The position numbers and the translations under genes are program-made. From contig JADJEE010000001.1 in the NCBI GenBank assembly GCA_016709225.1, positions 2,852,001-2,916,000 on the forward strand: a stretch of 64,000 nt of DNA, written 5' to 3'. Within the stretch, counting starts at the first letter, position 1. The number at the start of each line of letters is the position of its first letter. Below the pieces are notes generated by a model that saw nothing but the letters and a program-made list of their open reading frames with translations, did no database searches and was not told where the DNA came from. This stretch comes from Deltaproteobacteria bacterium. GTDB taxonomy: Bacteria; Myxococcota_A; Polyangia; Nannocystales; Nannocystaceae. Below are positions 34,907-43,388 of the stretch, piece after piece.

Positions 34907-34916
34907 ATGGTAGCAG
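34907..34916. promoter_or_regulatory. Back-to-back -10 elements sharing one TA
   Basis: TACCAT (34912-34907, minus) ends 6 bases before ATG 34900, and TAGCAG (34911-34916, plus) ends 7 bases before ATG 34924. Both use the TA at 34911-34912. The two genes have only 23 bases between starts, so this shared element probably serves both as a bidirectional promoter. Confidence 0.5.
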
Positions 34917-34923
34917 AGGCAAC

Positions 34924-36069
34924 ATGGAAACCACCCACGAAAGCGGAGCGCGCGGAGGCGATGCGCGAGGCGATGCGGCGCACGGGGCCATCGCGGTGCT
35001 GACCTCCGGCGGCGATGCACCGGGCATGAACGCGGCGATCCGAGCCATCGCCAAGGTCGGTGCCAGCCGCGGCGTCGAGGTCGTCGGCGTGGTCGGCGGC
35101 TACACCGGGCTGCGCGAGGGTGCGTTTCGTCCGCTCACGCGCCGCGTCGGTGATCGCGTGTGGCCGGATCCCGAGATCGATGCCGCGGCGTCGCTCGGCG
35201 GCACCGTGCTGGGCTCTGCCCGCGAGCTCCGATTCCACACCCCCGAGGGCCGCGCGCCCGCGATCGCGCGACTGCGCGGGCTCGCGGGCCTGGTCGTGAT
35301 CGGCGGCAATGGCTCGCTCGCCGGTGCGCACGCCCTGGCCCGCGAGTGCGGCACCCCGGTGGTGGGACTGCCAGCCTCGATCGACAACGACGTCGGCTGC
35401 AGCGCCAGCGCGATCGGGGTCGACACCGCGCTCAACACCATCGTTGCCGCCTGCGACAAGATCGGCGACACGGCCCGCGCCCACCGCCGCGCGTTCGTCG
35501 TCGAGGTCATGGGCCGCGACTGTGGCTACCTCGCGATGGCCGGTGCGATCGCAGCCGGGGCCGACGCGGTGCTGTTCCGCGAGCAAGGCCGCGACGAGGA
35601 CGCGATCGTGGCCTCGGTCGAGCGTGCGATCCGCCGCGGCTTCGCCGACCGCGGCGAGGGTTGGGCGCGTCGACGCGTGCTCATCCTCAAGGCCGAGGGT
35701 GTCAGCATGCCGTGCACGAAGCTGGTGCGCATGGTCGAGGAGCGCCTCGGCGCCGACCTGCCCGGCGTCGACGTGCGCGCGACCGTGCTCGGTCATCTGG
35801 TGCGCGGCGGCAACCCCTCGTTCCAAGACCGCATGATCGCGGGACGCCTGGGCCTCGCGGCGGTCGACGCGGTGCTGGCCGGCACCACCGACGTGATGAT
35901 GGGGTGGCAGGGCCCGCCGGGTGGGACCCCGACCGGCGACCCCTCGGTGAGCAGCTATCCGCTGCAAGTCGTGCTCGAGCAGAGCGCGGCGCTGGTCGAC
36001 GGCAGCAGCCCGATCACGCGGCGCCGCGTGCAGCTGATGGAACAGGTCGAGGGCGTGCTGGGCCTGTGA
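34924..36069 (+). CDS. pfkA: 6-phosphofructokinase
   Basis: The 381-residue enzyme phosphorylates fructose 6-phosphate (glycolysis). Motifs: SGGDAPGMNAAIRA (nucleotide site), GGYTGL, IGGNGS at the GGDGS position, PASIDND at the catalytic TIDND position, MGRDCGYLA, and RATVLGHLVRGG near the substrate site. The Gly after Asn in GGNGS argues for ATP rather than pyrophosphate as donor. The Asp that binds Mg in E. coli PfkA is Asn here. The N-terminus carries 35 extra residues rich in Gly and Asp. ATG 34924 follows GAGG and a TAGCAG element; an upstream frame exists but would overlap the divergent gene. Confidence 0.94.
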   Translation: METTHESGARGGDARGDAAHGAIAVLTSGGDAPGMNAAIRAIAKVGASRGVEVVGVVGGYTGLREGAFRPLTRRVGDRVWPDPEIDAAASLGGTVLGSARELRFHTPEGRAPAIARLRGLAGLVVIGGNGSLAGAHALARECGTPVVGLPASIDNDVGCSASAIGVDTALNTIVAACDKIGDTARAHRRAFVVEVMGRDCGYLAMAGAIAAGADAVLFREQGRDEDAIVASVERAIRRGFADRGEGWARRRVLILKAEGVSMPCTKLVRMVEERLGADLPGVDVRATVLGHLVRGGNPSFQDRMIAGRLGLAAVDAVLAGTTDVMMGWQGPPGGTPTGDPSVSSYPLQVVLEQSAALVDGSSPITRRRVQLMEQVEGVLGL

Positions 36070-36167
36070 GGCCCGCGCCAGGTGGTCGCGCGCGCACGCC
36101 ATCATCGCGACCGCGGCCGCGATGTCACCCTCGGCACCGCTCGCTCGTATGCTGAGCTCGGCCCCCC

Positions 36168-36761
36168 TTGCTGCTGCCCTGGTCCCACGCCCACACCCAC
36201 GCCCGGCTGGCGCGGCGCGCCGCCGCCGGTGACGTGGCAGCGCTCGGGGCTCTCTACCGCGCGTTGCACCCCGCGGTGCACGCCTACGTCCGGCGACGCG
36301 TCGCCGCGCCCGCCGACGCGGAGGACCTGGTCGCGCGGGTCTTCCACCGTCTGCTCGAGCACCTGTCGCGCTTCGACCCCGCGCGCGCGCCGGTGCGCGG
36401 CTGGGTGCTGACGATCGCGCGCAACCTCGTCATCGATCACTTCCGCACGCGCCGCGACCATGCCCCGTTCGACGAGCACCAAGGCGACGAGATCGCGGTG
36501 ATCGAGCCGCTGGCGTGGCTGAGCGACGCGCCGGACGAGCGCACCGCGGCGCTGCGCGAGCACGTGCGCGAGCTGCCCGCGACGACCCGCGAGATGCTGA
36601 CGCTGCACTTCACCGACGACCTCCACTACCGTGAGATCGCGGCCCTGCTCGGGTTCACCGAGGCCGCGGTCAAGCAACGCATGGCCCGTGCGCTGCGCGA
36701 GCTCCGTGCGCGCCTCTCGACCGTGCCGTCCGCGAAAGGAGCCGCCGCCCATGCGATCTGA
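36168..36761 (+). CDS. ECF RNA polymerase sigma factor
   Basis: A 197-residue ECF-type sigma factor: region 2 (LYRALHPAVHAYVRRRV, DAEDLVARVFHRLL, RGWVLTIARNLVIDHFRTRR) and region 4 (LPATTREMLTLHFTDDLHYREIA, LLGFTEAAVKQRMARALREL). The intact DAED in region 2.2 is typical. No ATG or GTG is available near the start of region 2, so TTG 36168 is the likely start; TATGCT at 36148 could be its -10. It overlaps the next gene, a membrane protein, by 11 bases, the usual sigma/anti-sigma pairing. Confidence 0.9.
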   Translation: MLLPWSHAHTHARLARRAAAGDVAALGALYRALHPAVHAYVRRRVAAPADAEDLVARVFHRLLEHLSRFDPARAPVRGWVLTIARNLVIDHFRTRRDHAPFDEHQGDEIAVIEPLAWLSDAPDERTAALREHVRELPATTREMLTLHFTDDLHYREIAALLGFTEAAVKQRMARALRELRARLSTVPSAKGAAAHAI

Positions 36762-37488
36762 TCTCGAAGACGAGCTGCGACGCGCGCTGCGTGCCGAAGC
36801 TCCCGAAGTCGACACCGACGCCCGCGACGCGCTGGAGCGACGCCTGCTCGCGGCCGTGCCCCCGGCGGCGCCGCGGGGACGCCGGTGGCCGCGCTGGCTG
36901 CTCGCCACCGGCCTCGGCGCCGCCGTGCTCGCGGGGGCCTGCGTGCTGCCCAGCGAGTACGACGCCGACCTCGGCCACCGGCTCGCGATCGTGATCGACG
37001 ACGCCGAGCTCGAGCTCGACCACGATGCGATCGCCGAGTTCGTGCTCGAGCGCTACCACCCCGACGAGGTGCGCATGGCGGTCGAGCGCCAGCACAGCCG
37101 CGAGCGCGGCGACGACGGCCGCGTGGTCGAGCACAGCGAGCTGCGTCTCGAGCTCGACGCGATCGGTGACGGGCTCGACACCGCGCGCATCTGGGCCGAT
37201 CTGCAGCAGGCCTTCCCCGAGCTGGAGGGTGCCCGTCTCGAGGACCGTCGGCTGCACGGCCGCGTGCACGGCACGCTCGGCGGGCGGCTCTCGCACGACT
37301 GGCTCGACCTGGTCATCGACCGTCACGGCGTCGCGGCGGCGAAGCAGGAGATCCTGGACGAGCTCGCGCGCGAGGGCATCACCGGCCAGCCGCAGATCGA
37401 GATCATCGACGACGACGACGGTCACGGCCGCGTCCGTCGCGAGGTCCGCGTGATGGTCGAGGACGACGCGGCCACCGTGGTGCCGTGA
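36751..37488 (+). CDS. Putative anti-sigma membrane protein
   Basis: The 245-residue protein starts inside the sigma gene (11-base overlap). It has a short cytoplasmic helical part (about 1-45), one membrane helix (LLATGLGAAVLAGACVLP, about 50-67) and a 175-residue acidic periplasmic domain in which alternating charged residues dominate (LDHDAIAEFVLERYHPDEVRM, IEIIDDDDGHGR). No zinc anti-sigma motif is seen. Position and topology suggest it holds the sigma factor; proof is lacking. Its stop overlaps an in-frame GTG of the Nudix frame, though the likely Nudix start is further on. Confidence 0.75.
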   Translation: MRSDLEDELRRALRAEAPEVDTDARDALERRLLAAVPPAAPRGRRWPRWLLATGLGAAVLAGACVLPSEYDADLGHRLAIVIDDAELELDHDAIAEFVLERYHPDEVRMAVERQHSRERGDDGRVVEHSELRLELDAIGDGLDTARIWADLQQAFPELEGARLEDRRLHGRVHGTLGGRLSHDWLDLVIDRHGVAAAKQEILDELAREGITGQPQIEIIDDDDGHGRVRREVRVMVEDDAATVVP

Positions 37489-37541
37489 CCGTCGCTGGGT
37501 CGGCGCCCGCGGCCGCCTGCGCTATCCTGCGGCGGGAGAGC

Positions 37542-38003
37542 ATGACCACGTCCTCGCACCGCGGCGCCGTCGCGATCGTCACCAACGTGGGCCGCACCCG
37601 CTTCTTCGTGCAGCGCAAGGACGCCGACTACCGCCCGCATCCCCGCGGCTTCAGCCTCTTCGGCGGCGCCATCGAACCCGACGAGTCGCCCGCCGCCGCG
37701 CTCGCCCGCGAGCTGGTGGAGGAGCTCGGCGAGGGCGCGGCGACGCTGCGGGCCGCTCCCGCGGTGCCGGTGTTCCTCGCACGCACGCTGGCGGCCGGTT
37801 TCACGGTCTCGCTGTTCGAGATCGTGCTCGACGACGGCGCGCTCGAGGCTTGCGCCGCCGTGCCGGTGCTCGAGGGCGAGTGCGGCGAGGTCGTGGACCG
37901 CGATCGCCTGCGTGCGCTCGACTGGATCGCCGGCGTCGACGAACTGGTGGCGGCGTACCTCGAGCAGCGCTCGGCGGGCGCCCGCGGCAGGACGGATCCC
38001 TGA
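37542..38003 (+). CDS. Nudix hydrolase
   Basis: The 153-residue protein carries a perfect Nudix box, G42-x5-E48-x7-R56-E57-L58-V59-E60-E61-L62-G63, which binds Mg and hydrolyses nucleoside diphosphates linked to another group. The exact substrate is unknown. ATG 37542 is preceded by GGGAGAG at the right distance and by TATCCT 13 bases upstream, so I prefer it to GTG 37485, which overlaps the upstream stop. It converges on the ABC permease gene with a 29-base gap. Confidence 0.93.
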   Translation: MTTSSHRGAVAIVTNVGRTRFFVQRKDADYRPHPRGFSLFGGAIEPDESPAAALARELVEELGEGAATLRAAPAVPVFLARTLAAGFTVSLFEIVLDDGALEACAAVPVLEGECGEVVDRDRLRALDWIAGVDELVAAYLEQRSAGARGRTDP

Positions 38004-38032
38004 GGCTACAGCGGCGCGCACCTGCGGTGCTG

Positions 38033-39205
38033 CTAACCGCCGAAGACGATGCGCTCGCGCCCGAACAGCCACGCCGTGACTCGCACGGCGACCAGCGCGA
38101 GCACCGTCACGATCACGCTCGGCACCACGATCGCGGCCAGACCGATCGCGTCGCCGCGGATGACGTCCATCAAGACCTGCTGCTGCCCGAGGATCGGCAC
38201 CCACATGGTCCAGGCCGCCTGGTCGAGCGGCATGACCGTCAGCAACACACCCGGCAGCATCGGCGCCAGCGTGAGCACCGAGAGGTATGTCTGGGCCTCG
38301 CGGAAGCTGCGGGCGAAGGTGGCGATGAGCAGCTGCAGGCCGGCCGCGAGCCCTGCGACCGGCAGCATCACCAGCACCACCAGTGCGGCCTGGTCGGCGC
38401 CGAAGTTCATGACGATGCCGAGGTCCTCGAGCGGGGCCCGGCGCAGCGCGATGCCGGCGGTCAACAGTGTGAGCAGCAGACTGGTGCCCGACAGCACCGA
38501 CGTCGCCAGCCACTTGCCCAGCACCAGCTTGGTGCGCGACACCGGCGTGCCCAGCAGTGGCTCGAGCGAGCCACGCTCGCGCTCCCCTGCGGTCGAGTCG
38601 GTCGCGACGTACATCCCACCGATGAACGCCGCCATCATCACGAACATCGGGATCACATTGAGCACCTGCGCGGCGAGCTGCTGCGGGGTCGCGAGGTCGA
38701 CCTCCGCGAGCGCCAGCGGTGCCGCGATCTGCGGATCGATGCCGCGCATCATCAGGCGCTCGGCACCGATCTCCGCGCCGAAGCCCTCGAGCACCCGGCG
38801 GACGCGGCGAACCTTGCTGCGGGTCTCGTTGCGCGAGTTGTCGACCAGCAGCTCGACCTTCGCGCTGCGTGACGCCCGGAAGCGCTCGCCGTAGCTGGGC
38901 GCGATCACCAGCACCGCCGCGGCTTCGCCGGTGCGGACCGCCGCCTCGGCATCGACCGGCGCGGGCTCGACCTCGACGCCATGGCGGCCGAGGTAATCGA
39001 CCAGCCCGGGTGCATGCTCGGCGCCGACCACCGGCAGCGGCAGCGGTCCATCGATGGCCTGCTGCTGGGCGAGGAAGCGGAACATCACCACCACCAGCAA
39101 CGGGCCGATGAGCGGGAACACCAGCGCCGAGAACAGCGATCGACGGTCGCGGAGACCATCGGTCAGCTCCTTGCGGAACACCACGCCGACGTGACGAACG
39201 CTCAC
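38033..39205 (-). CDS. ABC-2 type permease (NatB-like)
   Basis: The 390-residue membrane protein has a first helix (LFSALVFPLIGPLLVVVMF, about 24-42), a large external loop (about 45-175) and five or six C-terminal helices, with the ABC-2 signature ERERGSLEPLLGTPVSR (about 215). It follows the plan of the NatB sodium exporter subunit and is the membrane half of a drug- or ion-export pump with the next gene. The GTG start overlaps the stop of the ATPase gene (GTGA). Substrate cannot be inferred. Confidence 0.92.
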   Translation of the reverse strand: MSVRHVGVVFRKELTDGLRDRRSLFSALVFPLIGPLLVVVMFRFLAQQQAIDGPLPLPVVGAEHAPGLVDYLGRHGVEVEPAPVDAEAAVRTGEAAAVLVIAPSYGERFRASRSAKVELLVDNSRNETRSKVRRVRRVLEGFGAEIGAERLMMRGIDPQIAAPLALAEVDLATPQQLAAQVLNVIPMFVMMAAFIGGMYVATDSTAGERERGSLEPLLGTPVSRTKLVLGKWLATSVLSGTSLLLTLLTAGIALRRAPLEDLGIVMNFGADQAALVVLVMLPVAGLAAGLQLLIATFARSFREAQTYLSVLTLAPMLPGVLLTVMPLDQAAWTMWVPILGQQQVLMDVIRGDAIGLAAIVVPSVIVTVLALVAVRVTAWLFGRERIVFGG

Positions 39206-39936
39206 GGTGCCAGTCCTTCCTCGGAGCCGATCGCGGCCACGAACGCGTCCTCGAGGTCGGCCTTGCCGGTGTGCTCGCGCAGCTCGTCGGGGGTGCCGCG
39301 CGCGGCGACCTTGCCCCGCGCGATCACGACGATCTCATCGCACAGCGCGGCGACCTCCTGCATCACGTGGCTCGAGAACACCACGCAGCGGCCCTCGTCA
39401 CGCAGGCCGCGGATCACGTCGCGCATCGCACGGGTGCTCATCACGTCGAGGCCGTTGGTGGGCTCGTCGAGCATCACGTTGCGAGGGCCGTGCACCAGCG
39501 CGCGGGCAATCGCCACCTTCATGCGCTCACCCTGCGAGAAGCCATGCACGCGACGATCTGCGAGCTCGCCCATGTCGAGCACGTCGAACAGCCGGTTGAT
39601 CTCGCGCTCGATCGCCTCGCCGTCGAGGTCGTGCAGCTGCGCGTAGTAGCGGACGTTCTCGCGCGCGGTCAGGCGCGGATAGAGGCCGCGCGCGTCGGGC
39701 AGCACGCCGAGCGTTCGGCGCACGGCGTCGCGCTCGCGCTGCACGTCGCGGCCGTCGATCTCCGCACGCCCGGCATCGGGCACCACCATGGTGCCGACCA
39801 TGCGCAGCGTGGTGGTCTTGCCGGCGCCGTTGGGCCCGAGCAGGCCGGTGATGCGTCCGTCCGGCGCCTCGAACGACACCGAGGCCACCGCGAGCTTCTC
39901 GCCGAACGCCTTGCGCAGATCGATCGCGCGGATCAT
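39202..39936 (-). CDS. ABC transporter ATP-binding protein (NatA-like)
   Basis: The 244-residue ATPase has Walker A GPNGAGKTT (34-42), a signature loop written FSQGE in place of LSGGQ, Walker B NVMLDEPTNGLD, and the switch His in SSHVMQE. It pairs with the permease through a 4-base overlap. Family resemblance is to NatA (Na+ export) and multidrug/antibiotic exporters. The next gene upstream on this strand begins at 41407 and ends 37 bases ahead, so all three may be co-transcribed. Confidence 0.94.
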   Translation of the reverse strand: MIRAIDLRKAFGEKLAVASVSFEAPDGRITGLLGPNGAGKTTTLRMVGTMVVPDAGRAEIDGRDVQRERDAVRRTLGVLPDARGLYPRLTARENVRYYAQLHDLDGEAIEREINRLFDVLDMGELADRRVHGFSQGERMKVAIARALVHGPRNVMLDEPTNGLDVMSTRAMRDVIRGLRDEGRCVVFSSHVMQEVAALCDEIVVIARGKVAARGTPDELREHTGKADLEDAFVAAIGSEEGLAP

Positions 39937-39973
39937 GACAGGCCGTGCCCTTGGTGCGGGTGGAGGGCGCGGC

Positions 39974-41407
39974 TCACGTCGGTGGCCCCGCGAGGTCGAG
40001 GAAGAATGGCGGGCGCGCCGACTCGGCCACGCAGTCGTCGGCGAGCGATTCGGCGTCGTCCAAGAAGCCGTGGATCAGCTCGCGCGCGCACGCCGAGGTC
40101 AGGTTGCCGTGCCCGGCGGCGGGGAACACCACGTGGCGACCGTTCGGCAGCCCCTCGAGGGCGTGCTCGGCCCAGCGCGGCGGCGTGACCGGATCGAGCG
40201 CACCCGACAGCAGCAGTGTCGGGGTCTCGAGCACGATGGGATCGCGGTAGTGCGGATCGATGTTCGCGCGCGGCCACTGGGCGCAGCTGTCCTGCAGCAG
40301 CCGCACGAACGCACCGCCGAGGAAGCTCGGATCGGCCGGCACCGCGGCGAAGGGCACGTCCTCGGCGCACACCACCGACAGGAACATGCCCTGCGACATG
40401 GTCTCGCTCATGCCCCCGCCGAGCGCGCTGCCCTGGGCCAGCAGCGGGCCGAGATCACCCGCGACCGCACGGTCCAAGGTGAGCGGAAGCAAGGCCTGCA
40501 GCTGCGGCACGTAGAGCAGCCCGCGGACCGCATGGGCGATCGCGTCGCGCTGGACGACGATGGTCTCGACCGCGCCCGTGCGCGGGTCCTCGAGCGTCAT
40601 CGATCGCGGCTGGCCAGCGAGCCCGTCGAGGTAGGCGTCGAAGCGCCGCTCGAGGTCGGGGAAGCGCGGCCCACAGTCGGGATCCGCCGCACAGTCGGCG
40701 AACACCCGCGAGAGCGCGGCTTGGCCGTCGACGCCGAACGACGATGGCATCGCCATGTCGACCGGCGCCACGCCGTCGAGCACCATGTGTCCGACCCGAT
40801 CGGGGTGCGCTCGGGTGTAGACCAACGCGGCGCGCGTGCCATACGAGCCGCCGATCACGTCGATGCGGGCGTCGCCCAGGGCCTCACGAACCGCGTCGAG
40901 GTCTTCGACGGCGATCTCGGTGGTGAAGAAGCGGGGGTCGACCTGGTACCCCGCGAGGCAGCGGCGCAGCAGTGCCACGTCGACCTCCGGTGACATCCGC
41001 TCCGACAGCGGCGCGTCGGGATCGCTGCTGCATGCCAGCGGCGACGAATCCCCCGTGCCACGCTGATCGACCAGCACGATGTCGCGGTCACGGCCGAGCT
41101 CGTCCAACGCCGACAGCAGCGGCGCGAACGCTGCGATGGCGCCCTGCCCCGGACCGCCGGCGAAGAAGTACAACGGGTTGCGCCGCGCCGCCTTGCTCGC
41201 GGGGATGCGCGCGACGTGGATCGCGATGGTGGCTCCGCCGGGCGCTGCAGGGTCGAGCGGACGCTCGACCGTGCCGCACTGGGCGGGGCGATCGAGGCCC
41301 GCGAGCCGACACGGGGTGCCGCCCCACCGCTCGCGGTCCGGCACATCAGGCGATTCGCAGGATGTGGCCAGGGCCACGAAGACGGCGAGTGCTACTGGAG
41401 TGCGCAC
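39974..41407 (-). CDS. TAP-like alpha/beta hydrolase, exported
   Basis: The 477-residue protein has a signal sequence with a lipobox-like ATSC (Cys 17), then an alpha/beta hydrolase fold of the tripeptidyl aminopeptidase/proline iminopeptidase (S33) type: oxyanion motif FFAGGPGQG, LVDQRGTGDS, nucleophile elbow GGSYGTR, acid in LSGALDPVTPP and His in FPAAGHGN. The Cys-containing middle cap may carry a disulfide. It likely removes N-terminal peptides or cleaves small esters outside the cytoplasm. GTG 41407 is chosen because it starts the signal peptide. Confidence 0.9.
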   Translation of the reverse strand: MRTPVALAVFVALATSCESPDVPDRERWGGTPCRLAGLDRPAQCGTVERPLDPAAPGGATIAIHVARIPASKAARRNPLYFFAGGPGQGAIAAFAPLLSALDELGRDRDIVLVDQRGTGDSSPLACSSDPDAPLSERMSPEVDVALLRRCLAGYQVDPRFFTTEIAVEDLDAVREALGDARIDVIGGSYGTRAALVYTRAHPDRVGHMVLDGVAPVDMAMPSSFGVDGQAALSRVFADCAADPDCGPRFPDLERRFDAYLDGLAGQPRSMTLEDPRTGAVETIVVQRDAIAHAVRGLLYVPQLQALLPLTLDRAVAGDLGPLLAQGSALGGGMSETMSQGMFLSVVCAEDVPFAAVPADPSFLGGAFVRLLQDSCAQWPRANIDPHYRDPIVLETPTLLLSGALDPVTPPRWAEHALEGLPNGRHVVFPAAGHGNLTSACARELIHGFLDDAESLADDCVAESARPPFFLDLAGPPT

Positions 41408-41535
41408 GGGCAGGCGCGCACGCTACCACGACGTCCCTGGCCGTCTTCCAGCCCCGATCGCTGGCCAGACCGGTTGCCAGGCTAGCTCGGACGCCGCCCG
41501 ACGTCGCCCCGCGAGACGCCGGCAACCGCGCGATT

Positions 41536-41558
41536 CACCTGACCTTTTGGGCCAGGTG
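41536..41558 (+). promoter_or_regulatory. Palindrome CACCTG/CAGGTG upstream of the PLD gene
   Basis: CACCTG (41536-41541) and CAGGTG (41553-41558) form an inverted repeat with a short, partly pairing TTTT loop, 45 bases before the start of the next gene. Its position suits an operator; a hairpin in the leader is also possible. Confidence 0.35.
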
Positions 41559-41602
41559 CGGTCATGTCCTACATGGCCTGCGGTTTGTAGTCGGGGCGGG
41601 CC

Positions 41603-43375
41603 ATGCGAAGCCGCCGCAGCCGTCTCGTCGTCGCGTGTGCCCTGGTGCTCTCCGCCTGCGCGGGCGAGGCCGACGAGGCCAGCGACGGTCGCAACGACGG
41701 CCTCGGCGGCGGCAAGGCCGACGGCGGCATCGACCCCGCGTCGGACGAGGCCCGTGCCGTGCTCGCGCTGGTGAACGACCCGGCGATCGATCTCGACATC
41801 CTCGACGTCGATGCCGGTCTCGATGCCCGCGCCGCGCGGGGCATCATCGCGCACCGCGACGGCGCCGACGCGACCGCCGGCACTGACGACGACGATCGCT
41901 TCGACGACCTCGCCGAGCTCGATGCGGTGCCGTTCGTGGGGCGCATCGCGTTCGACCGGCTGCTCGCGTACGCCGTCGACCACGGCTACCTGCTGCCGAC
42001 ACCGACCACCGACATCGACGTGATCTTCTCGCCCCAGACGGTCGAGAACAGCCACAACGCCCGCGTCGCGCAGCTCATCGACGGCGCCCAGCACAGCCTC
42101 GACATCGCGATGTACTCGTTCTCCGACGCTGGCATCAACCGCGCCCTGACCGAGGCCGCCGCCCGCGGCGTGCACGTCCGCTTCATCTTCGACACCGCCA
42201 ACGACGATCGCAAGCTCGCCGGTGCCGCGCTACAGAGCTCGAAGTCGGGCCGTCTGGAGGCGGCCGGCGTCGACGTGCGATGGGTGAACAAGATCATGCA
42301 CCACAAGTTCATGATCGTGGATGGCCCGCGCGACAGCGCCGACGCGGCGACCACCGCCACGCTGGTGAGCGGCAGCGCGAACTGGTCGGGCGGCGCAGCC
42401 ACCCGCTACGACGAGAACACCCTGTTCATGGTCGGGCAGCGCGAGCTCAACCTTCGCATGCAGCGGGAGTTCGACCTCATGTGGGAGCACTCGCGCGACC
42501 TCGTGGCAAACCCGGCGCTCGTGACCGAGCACGCGACGCTGGCGATCACCGACGAGCTGATCGGCGACGACCCGAGCGTCGATGCGTTCTTCACCAGCGC
42601 CAACTTCCGCGTCCAGGGCGCCGACACCTTCGTGACCGAGGGCCGCGACACCATCGCCGACCAGTGGGTCGCGGCGATCGACGGCGCGACCGACTCGATC
42701 CACATCGCCTCGGGCCACCTGCGCTCGCGTCCGGTGTCCGAGGCGCTCATGCGCAAGGCAGCCGAGCACCCCGAGGTCGAGATCCTGATCTACCTCGACG
42801 GCCAAGAGTACATCAGCGAGGCCACCCACGATGATCAGGTCGAAGACCTCGAGGCCTGCCGCGCGGCCGCGGGCACCAGCGCCACCAAGCTGCGCGACTG
42901 CAACGACTCGGGCTTTCTGTTCGGCTTCATGGTCGCCGACGCCGGCGCCCATGTCCGCTACAAGTACTACGCGTACCGCTGGTCGGCGATCTACGCCACG
43001 CAGATGCACCACAAGTACATGGTGGTCGACGGCGACGAGCTCTTCACCGGCAGCTACAACCTGTCCGACAACGCCGAGCACAACACCTTCGAGAACATGC
43101 TGCACTTCTCCGGCGCGCAGCATGCCGAGCTGGTCGCCGCGTATGAGGCCAACTTCGCCGGCATGTGGGACACCGGCCGCGCCGACGATTCCCTCGCGGC
43201 CTTCCGCGCGCAGGTCTCGAGCCTGCCGACGCCGCTCATCCCGATCGTGTTCCCTTCGCTCTCGCTCGAGTGGGACGAAGTCACCGATCTGAAGGACCTG
43301 CTCCGCGACGAGTGCCCCCTCATCAACTCGTCGGCATTTCGCAGCCACCCCGAGGCCCACCTCTTCTGCTCGTAG
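41603..43375 (+). CDS. Phospholipase D-like lipoprotein with helix-hairpin-helix
   Basis: The 590-residue protein has lipobox LSAC (lipid Cys 19) and the GGGKADG linker frequent in Myxococcota lipoproteins. A helix-hairpin-helix-like domain follows (about 55-125; GLDARAARGIIAHRDG, LDAVPFVGRIAFDRLL). Two phospholipase D domains carry HKD motifs: H233-x-K235-x4-D240 (HHKFMIVDG) and H469-x-K471-x4-D476 (HHKYMVVDGD). Two HKD motifs make one active site, so this is a complete PLD/nuclease-type enzyme. Substrate could be a phospholipid or DNA; the helix-hairpin-helix favours nucleic acid, and being outside the cell, scavenging or predation. All of that is inference. Confidence 0.92.
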   Translation: MRSRRSRLVVACALVLSACAGEADEASDGRNDGLGGGKADGGIDPASDEARAVLALVNDPAIDLDILDVDAGLDARAARGIIAHRDGADATAGTDDDDRFDDLAELDAVPFVGRIAFDRLLAYAVDHGYLLPTPTTDIDVIFSPQTVENSHNARVAQLIDGAQHSLDIAMYSFSDAGINRALTEAAARGVHVRFIFDTANDDRKLAGAALQSSKSGRLEAAGVDVRWVNKIMHHKFMIVDGPRDSADAATTATLVSGSANWSGGAATRYDENTLFMVGQRELNLRMQREFDLMWEHSRDLVANPALVTEHATLAITDELIGDDPSVDAFFTSANFRVQGADTFVTEGRDTIADQWVAAIDGATDSIHIASGHLRSRPVSEALMRKAAEHPEVEILIYLDGQEYISEATHDDQVEDLEACRAAAGTSATKLRDCNDSGFLFGFMVADAGAHVRYKYYAYRWSAIYATQMHHKYMVVDGDELFTGSYNLSDNAEHNTFENMLHFSGAQHAELVAAYEANFAGMWDTGRADDSLAAFRAQVSSLPTPLIPIVFPSLSLEWDEVTDLKDLLRDECPLINSSAFRSHPEAHLFCS

Positions 43376-43388
43376 CGGGTCGCGGCCC

